A DNA stretch of 64,000 nucleotides from assembly GCF_026151205.1 (NCBI RefSeq), contig NC_087079.1:13826445-13890444 (forward strand), in the 5' to 3' direction. The position numbers and the translations under genes were made by a program. Source of the stretch: Bolinopsis microptera (Eukaryota > Ctenophora > Tentaculata > Lobata > Bolinopsidae). The notes beneath the pieces are model-generated. The model worked only from the letters and a program-made list of their open reading frames with translations. It ran no database searches and was not told the origin of the DNA. Positions 45,191 to 56,915 of this stretch are shown piece by piece (the first letter of the stretch is position 1; every line of letters starts with the position of its first letter).

Positions 45191-46280
45191 CATAGATAAC
45201 TTTACAAACTACAGACAATAAAACAACATTTTTATTCTGCAATGCTGGTATGACACGCTGCTGCTAATAAATAATGCTTTCAATGAAAAGGTTGATTTAA
45301 TTTACAGCATACAGAAGAAGTTTCGTTATCTACATATATATATTTCAAATGGAACAAGCATGGCCTAAAGTTAAATGCTTTAGAAATGAAATGTGCAGGT
45401 CGTGTAACAAGTAGCGGACACAATTCACAATTGCTTAGTTGTTCAGGCTTATTTGATGCTTTTAAAACACTCGTCTGTCAATCTAAATTGTTAGATGTAT
45501 CATTTAGAAGTCAGAAGATACTCAATTCAGCATCTACGAACGAATTTAATCACAATGCAACTTCGTTTTCTGCGAATTTATTATCAGCTGATGCATACAG
45601 TGTGCTTGTAGGTGCAACGCCACATAATAAAAAGTTATTCTGCCGATTAAAGTAAGCCATTTCATGATAAGATAAGTTTGGAGGATAAACATTCGTAGAT
45701 AAATATTTTAATGCAAATGAGCGCTCGATTCCTGAACAACGATTCAGGTGAAAGCCGCGCGTAATATTACTAGCAAAAAAATGCACAGAACATTTTCCTT
45801 TTATCATTTATCATTTATGACTTTATTTTTATTTTTATTTATCTTTACCTGTGGAGTGTGGACCTCAGGCTTTTTTGTTCATACACAAAATTGAAAATAT
45901 GGAGAAATAACAGGCCAGGCACCGCAAAATACATTTATCAGGCCTAAGTGGATCTCAATACAAGTTTGACCATTGTTAATGGTTTGGCGCGCGCTACTTT
46001 GAAGTAATCCAGATGAGTAACATCCGTTGCAAAATACATAATAATAATATAGGTGACAAGGCAAGCTTTTATTAACTATTTTTGCAAATGTACTATGCAT
46101 ATGATATAATAGCTTTATACTTGTGGCTTGGCGCTGATATGACGCTTAATATTGCATAATAATTAAATAACCCTCAATTTTTTAGTTTATTGCCAATAAC
46201 GGACGCTACTAATATACTTATACTATAATTGGCAGTGGAAGCAATTCCGATTTAATTAATCTCTCGACAGTCTTGATATT
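45191..46280. other. Unrecognised sequence with a dispersed repeat
   Basis: An 89-codon plus-strand frame at 45386-45655 looks protein-like (SGLFDAFKTLVCQSKLLD) but is not recognised and could be a decayed transposase. A copy of the GGCGCGCGCTACTT repeat lies at about 45966-46030, related to 15538-15660. Confidence 0.3.
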
Positions 46281-46425
46281 TGAAACAAATATTTTACGAG
46301 TATCACCCCTTAATGAATCCCGCGATTGACTACACTGTACAACTACTAGTAATCAGTAATTATGAATTTGGAATTGGTGTGCATTTTATTTAACGGGTGA
46401 TACTCGTAAAATATCTGTTCCATAT
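46281..46425. mobile_element. Small foldback element
   Basis: AAATATTTTACGAGTATCAC (about 46289) returns as its near-perfect reverse complement GTGATACTCGTAAAATAT (about 46397), giving arms of about 30 bp around a spacer of about 80 bp. This is the form of a miniature inverted-repeat element. Confidence 0.7.
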
Positions 46426-48549
46426 AGTCGACGAGTCCAACTCGGCGCGCGTCCTGGTAGGTTGTAAACCTACAACATTTTATTATCAGCATGCGCGCGT
46501 TATTCATGATGATTGAGTCAGCTAGTGATTCAATAAAATGTACGTACGTGCGCGCCGGTAGGGTGATCTGAATATTTGCCTTTAGATAATAAGACAAAAC
46601 TAGTGATACAACCCTCCAGTTCTTCTCGATCATTCGTTAGGTTTGCATGTAGTGTAGCCTATTATCATGAATGATTTCCTATTGAAGTCGATCAGTGATC
46701 TATACATGCATTTTGCGGGATTATTACATGTTGAGCAATAATCGTAAATCGAGGTGTCAGGTTGAATCGTTGGCTCATGGCTGTCACTTATCTTGGGACA
46801 AAAATAGAAAACTAAGCCATATATCTGCCATACGTTATCAAAGATTAAAAATTAGGCTTTTATAATGTCTGGTAGCTTTGAGGTTACGAGTTACCCTAAA
46901 ATTACTACTGTAAATTGTTCCTTTGTGCATTTCGAGCGCCTTATGTTGGTAAAATTTGAAATTTCGAGTTAACTGCCACATTAATGACTCACAGAGAAAC
47001 GCGCATTGTCTTACATTTCATCCGAATTTTAACACTAACTTAATGACAAATAAAACAGTTATATGAATACCAATTTGAACTTTTTGTGAAATTAATCATA
47101 AAACATGATTTAAAATCTAAATTGAAAGAAATCGAGAATAAAACGAAATCTTACGACCAACAAAATTATGTCAATAACGGGCTAGGTAGTGATGCAATCT
47201 TTTGTTTTGACTCGTGGCAACGGTAAACCAATCAGCTTACAAAATAAACCGATCTGGCACACCATCACGAATCTAACCGATTATTTTCAGCTCCCAGTCG
47301 ATATCAATTCTACTGATCTGGTAACTTGATTAATTTAATATCACGGAAACTCACAAACTAAAGTATTACGTAATCACTGAGGGGGAAGGAGGGGATTTCG
47401 AAATGACTACATTGATATTAATTCTACACATTGATGTCAGTTTTTAAAAAGGGAGGGGGTGTTAAAAGGGTCAACAAGTGATTACTTAATAGGTGAACGG
47501 CCCATAATTCGTCGTATACTTCATAATGACCTTTTATTCCAAAGGCTTGGAAACACCGAAATATAACTCAAGCAGACAAAAATAATCTGAAAACATTTTT
47601 GAAACGTTGCGTACATTAAATCAAAACAGTTAGAATGCAGTCCTTCAATATCTTTAAATACAGATCCTCATATTTAACTTCGGCGCAATCATTAATCCTT
47701 CCATTCCATATATTACGAGTATATTTTTAAATATCCTTCTTTGAGCAGCTGTTGTCTGCACAACGTTGCAACTTTGCGCAATTCGAAAGAATATGTTATT
47801 GCTGCAGGAACGCATATAACTTATAAGGCAATTTCTACTTAAGCTTTCTAATCCTCCTTAGAGTCTTTATTAATAGTATGCCAAAAGAATTCTAAAAATG
47901 TATTATATGTGTGAACACATGTCTCAACATTGATGTGTATTATTCTGTAAAAAGTACATTTCACCGTGTTGATATTTCAGTTTCCTGGAATGATACGGTA
48001 AATTCATTGAATTGCTGGAAAGCAGCTTTTCATTTGAGACTATTCTTAAGACCAATACATTAATTACGATTGTATTGAAGCAGTGCTGTATAAATACAGG
48101 AAGTCTATGGTTATAATTGTCCAGCGCAACAATTAGCGTGTGATATAATTAGGACAATTATTTTTGGAAATTCAACTAATTTATCCTTCATTGAAGTGTG
48201 TAGTGAGCGTTAACATTGGCAAGAAGAAAATGCGACATGCTATTTTCTTAAAACATTCAATGATTTGCCGGCAATTACCATACCACGATATGTTGTATTA
48301 TGTATAAGCCAATTACTAAATTAATTACGAGATCAAAACCAAAATTTATTTTCTCAAAAATGGTGGTCAATTTTCAGATTATTTCTAGAGATATTTATTT
48401 ATCTCACTAATTTTCCATTTACTGGTCTTATCATCTCAGCAGTGGGTATAACTGCGAGCGTAATTCTTGTTTTGACACAGTGTTACTTTGACAGACGTGT
48501 ACAGTTACCTACTAGTGACCTATTTAAGTAAAACTGGTTACTTCTGGGA

Positions 48550-48550
<1 letters not shown>

Positions 48551-48597
<47 letters not shown>
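48551..48597. repeat. (ACT)n trinucleotide microsatellite
   Basis: Fifteen to sixteen uninterrupted ACT units. Confidence 0.95.
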
Positions 48598-49420
48598 AAC
48601 TATGTCGGAACTAAGTCCGATCTATGCCAGATAACCCCTCCATATATCCCTGTCCCACATCAGGGTTCGCAGTTCCTCTTTAGAGTTTGTCCCAAATTCT
48701 TGGATAGTACCCTCTATATTCTATAACCCATCCTCTAACAGTAATTGGAGAATAACAGTAGAAATGTAGGAATGTAACTGAGAGATAATGAGATAACACA
48801 AAAACAGCTATCAGCCTGCTTATAACATTACACACAGTGACCAATACAGTAATTATTATTATTCTGTAATGGATATTACAGGAGAAACAATGATAAGCAG
48901 GGTAGGTATGACTGGTATGTTAAACTGTAGGGAGATCTAGCTTATTCAACTACATAAAATACGATGTAACGAATTTCTCGAATACACTACACAATCTATG
49001 TTAAATATTTATTCATTCCATCGTTTAAATAGCATAACTTTCACTTTTATTTTAAATTTCAAATCTTATCTTTGTATGCACAACTTAAAATCTTGATTCC
49101 GTCATAATGTGATCATAAAGACAATACATAAGATACATAAAATCTTCATGTCTAATATCACGCACGCAGATACAGTTAAAATACCGTTGCTATCAGGTAT
49201 CAAGATTAATCGCGGCAAAAATATTTCTCATTCCTTAGCATAAGCGTGATTCAACGGTAAAAAGAGCGAGAAAATTCATCGCCGAATCGTGTTAACCTCT
49301 TAAACAACAACAACAAAAAATTTTCCCAATAAAAGTTATGTACATTAAAATAAGCATCTTACAAAAAGTGATGCATATTATTATAAATCTGGATCTTGAT
49401 GGGAAAGTGATCCGTATTTG

Positions 49421-49501
49421 TTTTGACACGTGACAGTGATTCTGGGTTTTGACTGGTCAATGCTGAAAGCTGATTGGTTTAGGGCTCTCACGTGTCAGAA
49501 C
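49421..49501. mobile_element. Short CACGTG-ended foldback, copy 2
   Basis: It begins TTTTGACACGTGACA and ends CTCACGTGTCAGAAC. The interior GCTGAAAGCTGATTGG matches the copy at 24862-24946. With ends this short and no coding capacity it is probably a non-autonomous element. Confidence 0.65.
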
Positions 49502-49937
49502 ATATATGGTTCATGTTCCCACCAAAATCCAAATGTAATATTTAACACACGATATCATATTTCATACTAAACTATTTTAAGGCTCCAGTTTTAAAAATAT
49601 TCTTTTACTTTGCATCGTACTCTCATTTTCTTGGTCTTTTAAATAAAATACCCAATGATTTATAATTTCAAACTAGTAAGGTATGCTATACTGGTCCCAT
49701 CGAAATTAGGCTGAAACAAAGTTATCATTGACGTATGTTATATAAAGTTGTAAATAGCTTTTAAATAAGCTATTTAAATAATAATATAATAATAATAAAA
49801 TTTCCATTTGTGCAAAGTATAGTAGAGTTATCTGTGTTACAAAATATGGACTTAGTTTTGACCGCATTTCACTGAGACCGGTAGCATGCCTTTAAGTTTA
49901 AAACTCTTTAAAAAGTCAAAAAAAGTTCGCTCTGTTA

Positions 49938-50000
49938 ATAGTTAGCGTGCCGTGTTAGCGTGCCGTGTTAGTTAGCGTGCCGTGTTTAACGTGCCGTGTT
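49938..50000. repeat. Minisatellite of GTTAGCGTGCCGTGTTA units
   Basis: Four irregular units of TTAGCGTGCCGTGTTA; the last is TTAACGTGCCGTGTTTA. Confidence 0.85.
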
Positions 50001-51723
50001 TAGCTATATTTTACATTTATAAGCCCGTTTACAAGCAAGGTGGTAATCAACTATTTTTGTTGAAAATAAGCCAACTTATCTCGATAAACCAATTCACAAT
50101 TAGTAAACTTATTGATAAACCAAATTATCACGCAAATTGACTTTGGTAGTTGCCTTTACTGACTCCCTATTGAAAAAAAAAGTAGGAAGGAAAATTTTAA
50201 GCAGTGAAGGTGTAAGATCATGGTCCAAATTTGTCCTATTTCCAGACTTAACATTTAATAAGCGGCCCTTTACAAACACTGAAACTGAAAGAGTGAAATC
50301 CATGTAAAATTAATCACATTACTTTCTATACAGTAAACAATAATTAACTGCTTGAGAAAGCTTGCACGTCGGTGTCTACATGGGTTTTAATCATTATTTT
50401 AATTTTGTCTGCTACTTTCACTCATTTTCCACCCATTCGGTCACCGATCCTTGAAACTTACTTATCAAAACAACGACTCCAACAAATTTTCAAGTTAAAA
50501 ACGAAAAAACGAAATTCCCTACTTATATTCCTGTAGGAACTTATTTTGTTTTTTAAAAACAAATTATCATTAACAATCTAAAATCAATTTATTAGCGTTC
50601 ACGTTCAATTGGAGGATCAAAATAATAATTAACATAAATCGATCTTGGTAACACTGGAAATTGGGATCATCAAAACAATGATATTTTACGCTGCTTTGAA
50701 ACTTTTCAAATGTGCTTCACTTAACCCTACATTCAGAGTTCAGACAGCTGGATATTCAAAAAGTACAGTTATTATCCCAGATTCCGTTACTAATACGTTT
50801 ATAATTACCAATACCCATGAAGACTCCAATGTATCTTACCTGGCACCGTGTAATTTAGTAACATACTAGGCATGATACTCCCGAGATATTTAAAATAGTT
50901 TCAAGTTTGTGCTATTCATTAAGCGAGAAGACACAGCCGTATGTGCTGTGGATTTAACTTGTTTAAAACATTTAGCATTGAATGTAGCGGAGAAGATTAT
51001 ACTACGTTTTGAATTTTTGCTTAGGTTAAATTATACTTTAAAAACTTTTTTCATTAGTTACATAAAAAAGTTAAATTAAACTAACGAGCATTCCACTAAT
51101 CGTAATTCGTATATATGAAATTCCTTTAACTTGTAACATCAGTTATCTCGAAGGTTTGAGAAATTTTCAAATACTGAATTTCTTATTCATAATTCTAAAT
51201 ACATGACTATAGGCATCTCCTTTAAAAATACAGCTTTTTAATCGACGACAAGGATCGACCGGGACCAGGTTTTTGACCGGCATTCCGATAGATCCTTGAA
51301 GACAATTTTGTTGATTTCAAACATCTACAACAATCACTTAGAATCTGTAAGATCAATGAAAATTAACATACCATTACATTGTGCAAAATATATGGAAATC
51401 ACAATAAATCATACGTCAGTGAAAGAGACATGAAAATTTATAAACAAACATAATTTGCTTCATCGGCTCAAACCGAGTTTATTAATGGATAGTCACGAAA
51501 TTAATTGAACCCAGCAACATGGACTGGTCATTTAGCTATGCTGCACGGATGTCAATACTGGACAACCATACCAATATCAAAATAGTATCAAAACATTCCA
51601 CTATGAGAAAAACAGAACCAATCAGTGATCACTGGACAGCTTCCATTACTTCCCACGAAAATAGTACGAACACATCCAATAAATATTAGCGAGTGAAACT
51701 TAATTTACAAACCCAAACTTGCA

Positions 51724-53401
51724 TTATCTGCTTCCAATCAACTTCTTCTGAAAGACATTGAATAACATTCCAGCGAATTTATCGTCCTCCTCAATTGATG
51801 ATATCAACATTTGTTTAAACTGTGTCAAGTCCATGTCCAACTTAGCTGTAGGTCCTTCTGAAATAAAGTTTATACAGAATACTTCAATTAGTGTGGTATT
51901 CAGTGTTTACTGGAAAAACCTCTTAATTTTGTGTTCGTACGTGATAAAGACCCTTTATAGTTGATGACGCCAAGATCGGTGGGCTGCGTTAGTGTGCTTT
52001 TTGGAATAAGCATGCAGATTTATTTTAAAGCATACCACAAAAGAATATTTGGGATATTTTTGATAAGTAAATTTCAACACAATTAACAGAAAACTTACCG
52101 TCTTTATTTCTCTTCTCAAACAACATTCGTTTAGTCGGAGTAGCGGCACCCTTGCTCATCTTATGGGCTTGTTCAGGACCAGTCACTCTTGTAAAATCAA
52201 GCGGAGACATCAGCAATTTAGCTGAATCAGACATTGACAGAGACGAAGCTACACGGGACACTGCAGAGGTAGCTTCAGGAATGGATGCACGAGAGGGGGT
52301 GTCGAGGGAGAGAGACGGCTGTGGAGGGAGGGCTGAGGACAGTTTGATGGAGAGGGGCTGAGAGGGCTCAGAGTTAGAGGAGCGAGGAGATTGAGACTCT
52401 GCGTCACCTTCACCACTGGACAACTGTAAGGGTAGGGAGGTGGTTAAATGGACATTTGCCAAATATTCTACTGTCTACACTTCAAAGTACTCAGTGTAAA
52501 GTTTTAATATGTAACGTCATGACTCATGAAATCGAGCTTATTATCATACAAAGTTGGCTAAATGACAAATAAATCCTAATTAGCTCTATAAGATAATATC
52601 ATAACATAATGAGTTAGAGCTATTAATAACAAAGAATTTTGATAATATAATACTTACAACAATTTCTTCAGCACTTGAGGACGAACTTCCCTCGATACTA
52701 TAACAACTTAGAGGTCTTCCATTCCTGCAAAGATTTAAGGTCATATATCCGGCATCTCATGCCGCTTATCCGGCATCTCATGCCGCTTATCCGGGTAATT
52801 TAGAACCGTACCATGGGATGGCACATATTTACGACCCAGTTTCGTTTCCGTCAACGTAGTCAGATACAAAAACACAGACCCTATTAAGCGGGGAGGGGTT
52901 AATTAACAACTTTAACTCAGGGAGGTACCGAGTATCAGGGAGGTACCGAGTATCACTGAGCTTTAAAGTACCTTCGTAGTGCAATCGGGATGAGGAAGCG
53001 CCAAACGCCATCATGTAATTACTAACTTTAAATACTAAAGTAGACGCTCAATTTGCAAAAAGTTGAACTTAGTCACCAAACTTCTCGGAACTTATTTTAA
53101 AACACAGATAATTAGCTGGTTAGAATAAGTAGATTACACTCACGGTGTTGCTTGAACACTATTGATGAGATCTTGAAAAGAAATAGGAATACTTTTAACG
53201 TCTTTTAACGGTTCTTTTGCTAGTGAGAGATCAGTAATAGCTTCTGAGCTACGGCTCTTGCGTAGACCTACAAACAATTATCAGTTAGTGGCGATAATCT
53301 ACACAGGAAAAATACGAATAACATGAACAGAATGTTTAAAAGCATACGAAACGGAAGCTGAAGGAATGCCATAAAAAAGTATATTTAACATGTTAAGGCC
53401 A

Positions 53402-53435
<34 letters not shown>

Positions 53436-56398
53436 GGTCCCCCCAGATCAGAGCGCCTAGTTTGTCGTAAAATTGAGGTTAACTATTGCCTTCTCCTAGA
53501 GCTTTCATCCGTTTTATCTCAAATTTGGAACATATGTTCCTGAGATAGCCACAATTAGTTACAATGCAGCGATTTTTAAAATTTTGCTCCTATCTCTTTT
53601 TATGACGTTAACTGTTGACAATTTTAAGACGCCCACCCATGGTTAACCTCATATCTCAGCTTTGGAAAATTGTATTTGAAGTTTTCATTTACAATAGAAT
53701 TACAGGTAAACCTCAAAATTTTATGCGCGATATCTACAGATGCAGAAACTTTTTTTACGGTGGGGACAAAAGCATTCGAAAATTTAGATCGAGCTGTACA
53801 ACATATCTCAAAATCTCAAAATTGACCTCGGACCCCCCCCCCCCCCTGTGGCCTTAGCACCTAAACAACTTTCAACCACTTGTTTAATCTGTTTTAGGGT
53901 TCATTAATCTCAATTCACAAGAGAAGCTTACCTTCAAGATCGGGTACAATGTTAGACTCTCTCGTGTTATCAGGATGTTCAGAATTTGATCTCTTCATTA
54001 TCGTAACTGATTTGTTGACAGTTGGTATTGGGAGTAGATCAGGAGATTTCCTAGTTTCTCTAGTATCTGATATTACCTAAAATAACGGATGATTTATTGA
54101 ATATTGGTAATACAGGTCTCAATTTAAAATGGATAATGGATGATCTCCTTATGGTTTAACGAATTTAAGTTGCAAAAAGAGAAAATTATAGGGACTTAGG
54201 AGTTAGGGTGCGTATAGTTACAACATACTCTATTTTCGTAATTCAGATCATAATATTAGGTAATGGGTAACATGATACGATAACATCGATCATACTGTAT
54301 GACCGTATCATACGAAAATACAACAGACCTCTAGATCCAATAAAATCATAACTTAATTAACATTATTACTTAATTAATTAATCATTTAAAAATCATGACT
54401 AACCTCAACCTCCTGATCACTTATACTTGATTTTGAGTAGCGCTTGTGCGCTTCAGAGAACATGCTGAACAGATTATTTCCTTCTTTCTTCTGGCCTGTA
54501 AATACGATTGGAATTTAGAGTGTGCTTATAGAATATTATTTTGTAGAGCAATGACAAGGAAATTAGTGCATCTTCGTGTGCCGGTACAATCATAATGAAA
54601 GTACCTATCAAATAACTTGATGTGCCTAAATTCTGAATAATTTTCTACGCACCAGAAACTTTTAGACAATTATCACCATTTCCGCCGTGTTTCTCGGGGT
54701 TCTGATGTTTAACATGCGGTCTGTGGCCCTGGTGACCATTTCCGGGACCACTCCTGTGACCAGGGTTGAGACCAGGGTTGTGACTAATGTTGTGACCAGG
54801 GTTGAGACCAGGGTTGTGACTAATGTTGTGACTATTTCTATATCCTCCACCTCCTCGTCCCTCGTCTCCGCTCTTGAAATTGTTGTTCGTCCTGTAGTCG
54901 TGCTCGTGCCTGAAGCAATTAATTTAAATAAATCAGAGAGAATAATTCCTCCATCCTCTCAGCCGAAGTTCGCAAAAAGATCGTACTTGATATATAGTTT
55001 TCCTCATAAAATAAAGGTACAACTGTTTATCTTCCCGTCCGAGGCCTCGCTTGGTACACGAACACGGCATACTTGTGATACGGAAACTTATACCAAATTC
55101 TATCAGTAAAGATTTAATCTGGTTTCTGATATAATCAAGATAGCTATCATGCTTTGCATGCTGCATATTTAAAATATTATAAAACACCAGTACTATACCT
55201 GTAACTGTTGTTCCGATGATCGTGCTCGTCGTGCTGCTGGAATGTTCTAGAAGCGTTGTTTCTCTTCTTGTTATGCTGGTAAGGTGGGGAGGTGGCTGGA
55301 GAACAGTTGAGATCTGGTGAGGCAGACTGTCTGACTCGATCTTTTGATTTCTCGAACATTTGAAGGATGTTTCCGGAGCCTTCCGTTGGACTTTCGTTTC
55401 TTAATCTTAGTAATCTGGGGATACCAAATATAGTAGAATTAACTTGACTTACTAATGGAAGTTTACTTCAAAGTTATACTGACAGCAACAATTTGTGGTT
55501 CAATCATAGCTATGTTATCAACTCTACACTCTACAGCATTAACCTCATGTAACACGCGAGATCAAGTAAAATACTAGAACTCAGAAGAGAGAAAGTAAAT
55601 AACTAAATAAGTAATGGGTATTGTTTACCTGTGCAGCAGAGTAGATATCCTGATGCAGCCAGCATCGTCCTCAAACCAAATACTTTTGATGCCAGTGTCG
55701 CAGGCACCACTTATACAAGTTTTGTAAAGTAGATATAGGTCACATCGCTGGAATTCCAGACCGTCCACTAAGAGCTGAAAGTAAAATATATCATTATTTT
55801 AATAATTTTGATAAATCATTTAATAATAGGTATTTATAAATTTAATGTTCCATGAATTGATTATAACTTAGGAGGAGTTATTGCATACACCAAAATATCA
55901 GATTTTCACAGTAACTTAACTTACAAAAACTTCTTTTTATGTGATTCTTCAATATTAAAGTAAACATAAACCATTGTTACAAAAGGCCTGACGCGGATTA
56001 ACATACCTCAATGACATTATCTGACAAGCTTTTCCTGTTCAAAATGGTAAACCCGTAAAAGGGTGGCTCGGAGCGACTGAACACAAATATAGAACCGTGT
56101 ATATCTTGCTTGTGCTGGAGGAGTTACTAGCGTAAGTTATAAATACATTGGTAAAGCGAATAAAATACAACTTTTTGGATCACCTACATCATGAGATTGA
56201 CCCCCCCCCCCCCCCGGCCCCAGGGGTATTATAGTTATACATACTTAAATAAGAGTCAAAACTAACCCAAGCTTTTCCGTCGAATCTGTAAAACGCAACA
56301 TTATCCGTCTTATCCAAAATATGCGTTATGTTACTATCAATCTTTCTAATACTCGCAAGGTCAATTCTCCGTTCCTCCTCTTGGAAGATTTTATCCAT
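51724..56398 (-). CDS. DCP1: mRNA-decapping enzyme subunit DCP1 (11 exons)
   Basis: Exons in transcript order are 56267-56398, 56007-56114, 55629-55774, 55199-55414, 54653-54909, 54404-54495, 53932-54076, 53144-53267, 52658-52724, 52099-52423 and 51724-51857. All have GT-AG borders and phases close to a stop, giving 581 residues. The N-terminal EVH1/DCP1 domain is clear: RIDLASIRKIDSNITHILDK, then GSIFVFSRSEPPFYGFTILN, then LEFQRCDLYLLYK and SIWFEDDAGCIRI. The middle is disordered, with a GHNISHNPGLNP duplication. A short LLMSPLDFTRV motif lies near residue 510. The final exon (DLTQFKQMLISSIEEDDKFA) fits the helical trimerisation domain. DCP1 activates DCP2 in cytoplasmic P-bodies during 5'-3' mRNA decay. 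One intron carries a foldback element with a G32 run. Confidence 0.92.
52745..52955. repeat. Two short tandem duplications in a DCP1 intron
   Basis: CCGGCATCTCATGCCGCTTAT is present twice (52750-52792), and CAGGGAGGTACCGAGTAT twice (52918-52954). Confidence 0.85.
53393..53857. mobile_element. Foldback element with a G32 run in a DCP1 intron
   Basis: The left end reads TTAAGGCCACG followed by 32 G (53403-53434). The right end is 14 C (about 53834-53846) followed by TGTGGCCTTAG, the reverse complement. The ends are therefore inverted repeats of about 15 bp extended by the homopolymer. The interior (about 390 bp) has no coding capacity. TTAA on the left and TTAG on the right may be the remains of a TTAA duplication. 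Confidence 0.6.
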
Positions 56399-56915
56399 TG
56401 CAAATGCTTTTCCGTTAATTTGCTATGTAAAGTGATTTCATTTAGTTTAAAACTAAAGTTCACCATTATTGTAAATAAATCACGCTATATAGCAAGGAAG
56501 GACCTTTCAAAACAATATCACTACGTTAGAAAATTCATAAGTTTCATTCTTTGTTTTACAAAATGCAATATTGAGAAATTTCGTGAGAAGAGATCAATAG
56601 ATAAACAAAAATAAACAACTCCGCAGTAAAGCCAAAGTACCAATTGAATACTTTACAGAATTGTAACATTAATATAATACACCTCCTACAATCACAATCC
56701 TAATTTATGGGCATTCATTTATTTTGAACTGGGGTATACCTAAAGGAATAAGCCTCGTTATTCTATGTATGTGTATTTTAAAAGCAGGCATTGAAAATTA
56801 AAATTCATCAATTCTTTCGATTGAATTCTAGCTGATAATAACATCATGTACTAAGATAATATTAACAGTTCATAAATTCTGAAACACGCAAACCGTTCAA
56901 GAATAAAGGAATTTT
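56399..56915. other. Gap between DCP1 and the SON-like gene
   Basis: 517 bp, AT-rich. On the minus strand TTTACATAG lies about 24 bases before the DCP1 ATG and could be a cis- or trans-splice acceptor. No TATA box is obvious. Confidence 0.4.

Larger units (their letters stand above)
46426..51723. other. Gene desert between DDX59 and DCP1
   Basis: About 5 kb without a recognisable gene. Contents noted are GCGCGC-containing palindromic sequence at 46440-46560, an (ACT)n microsatellite at 48551-48597, the second CACGTG-ended foldback at 49421-49501 and a minisatellite at 49938-50000. A 74-codon frame at 50645 has no recognised content. Confidence 0.4.
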
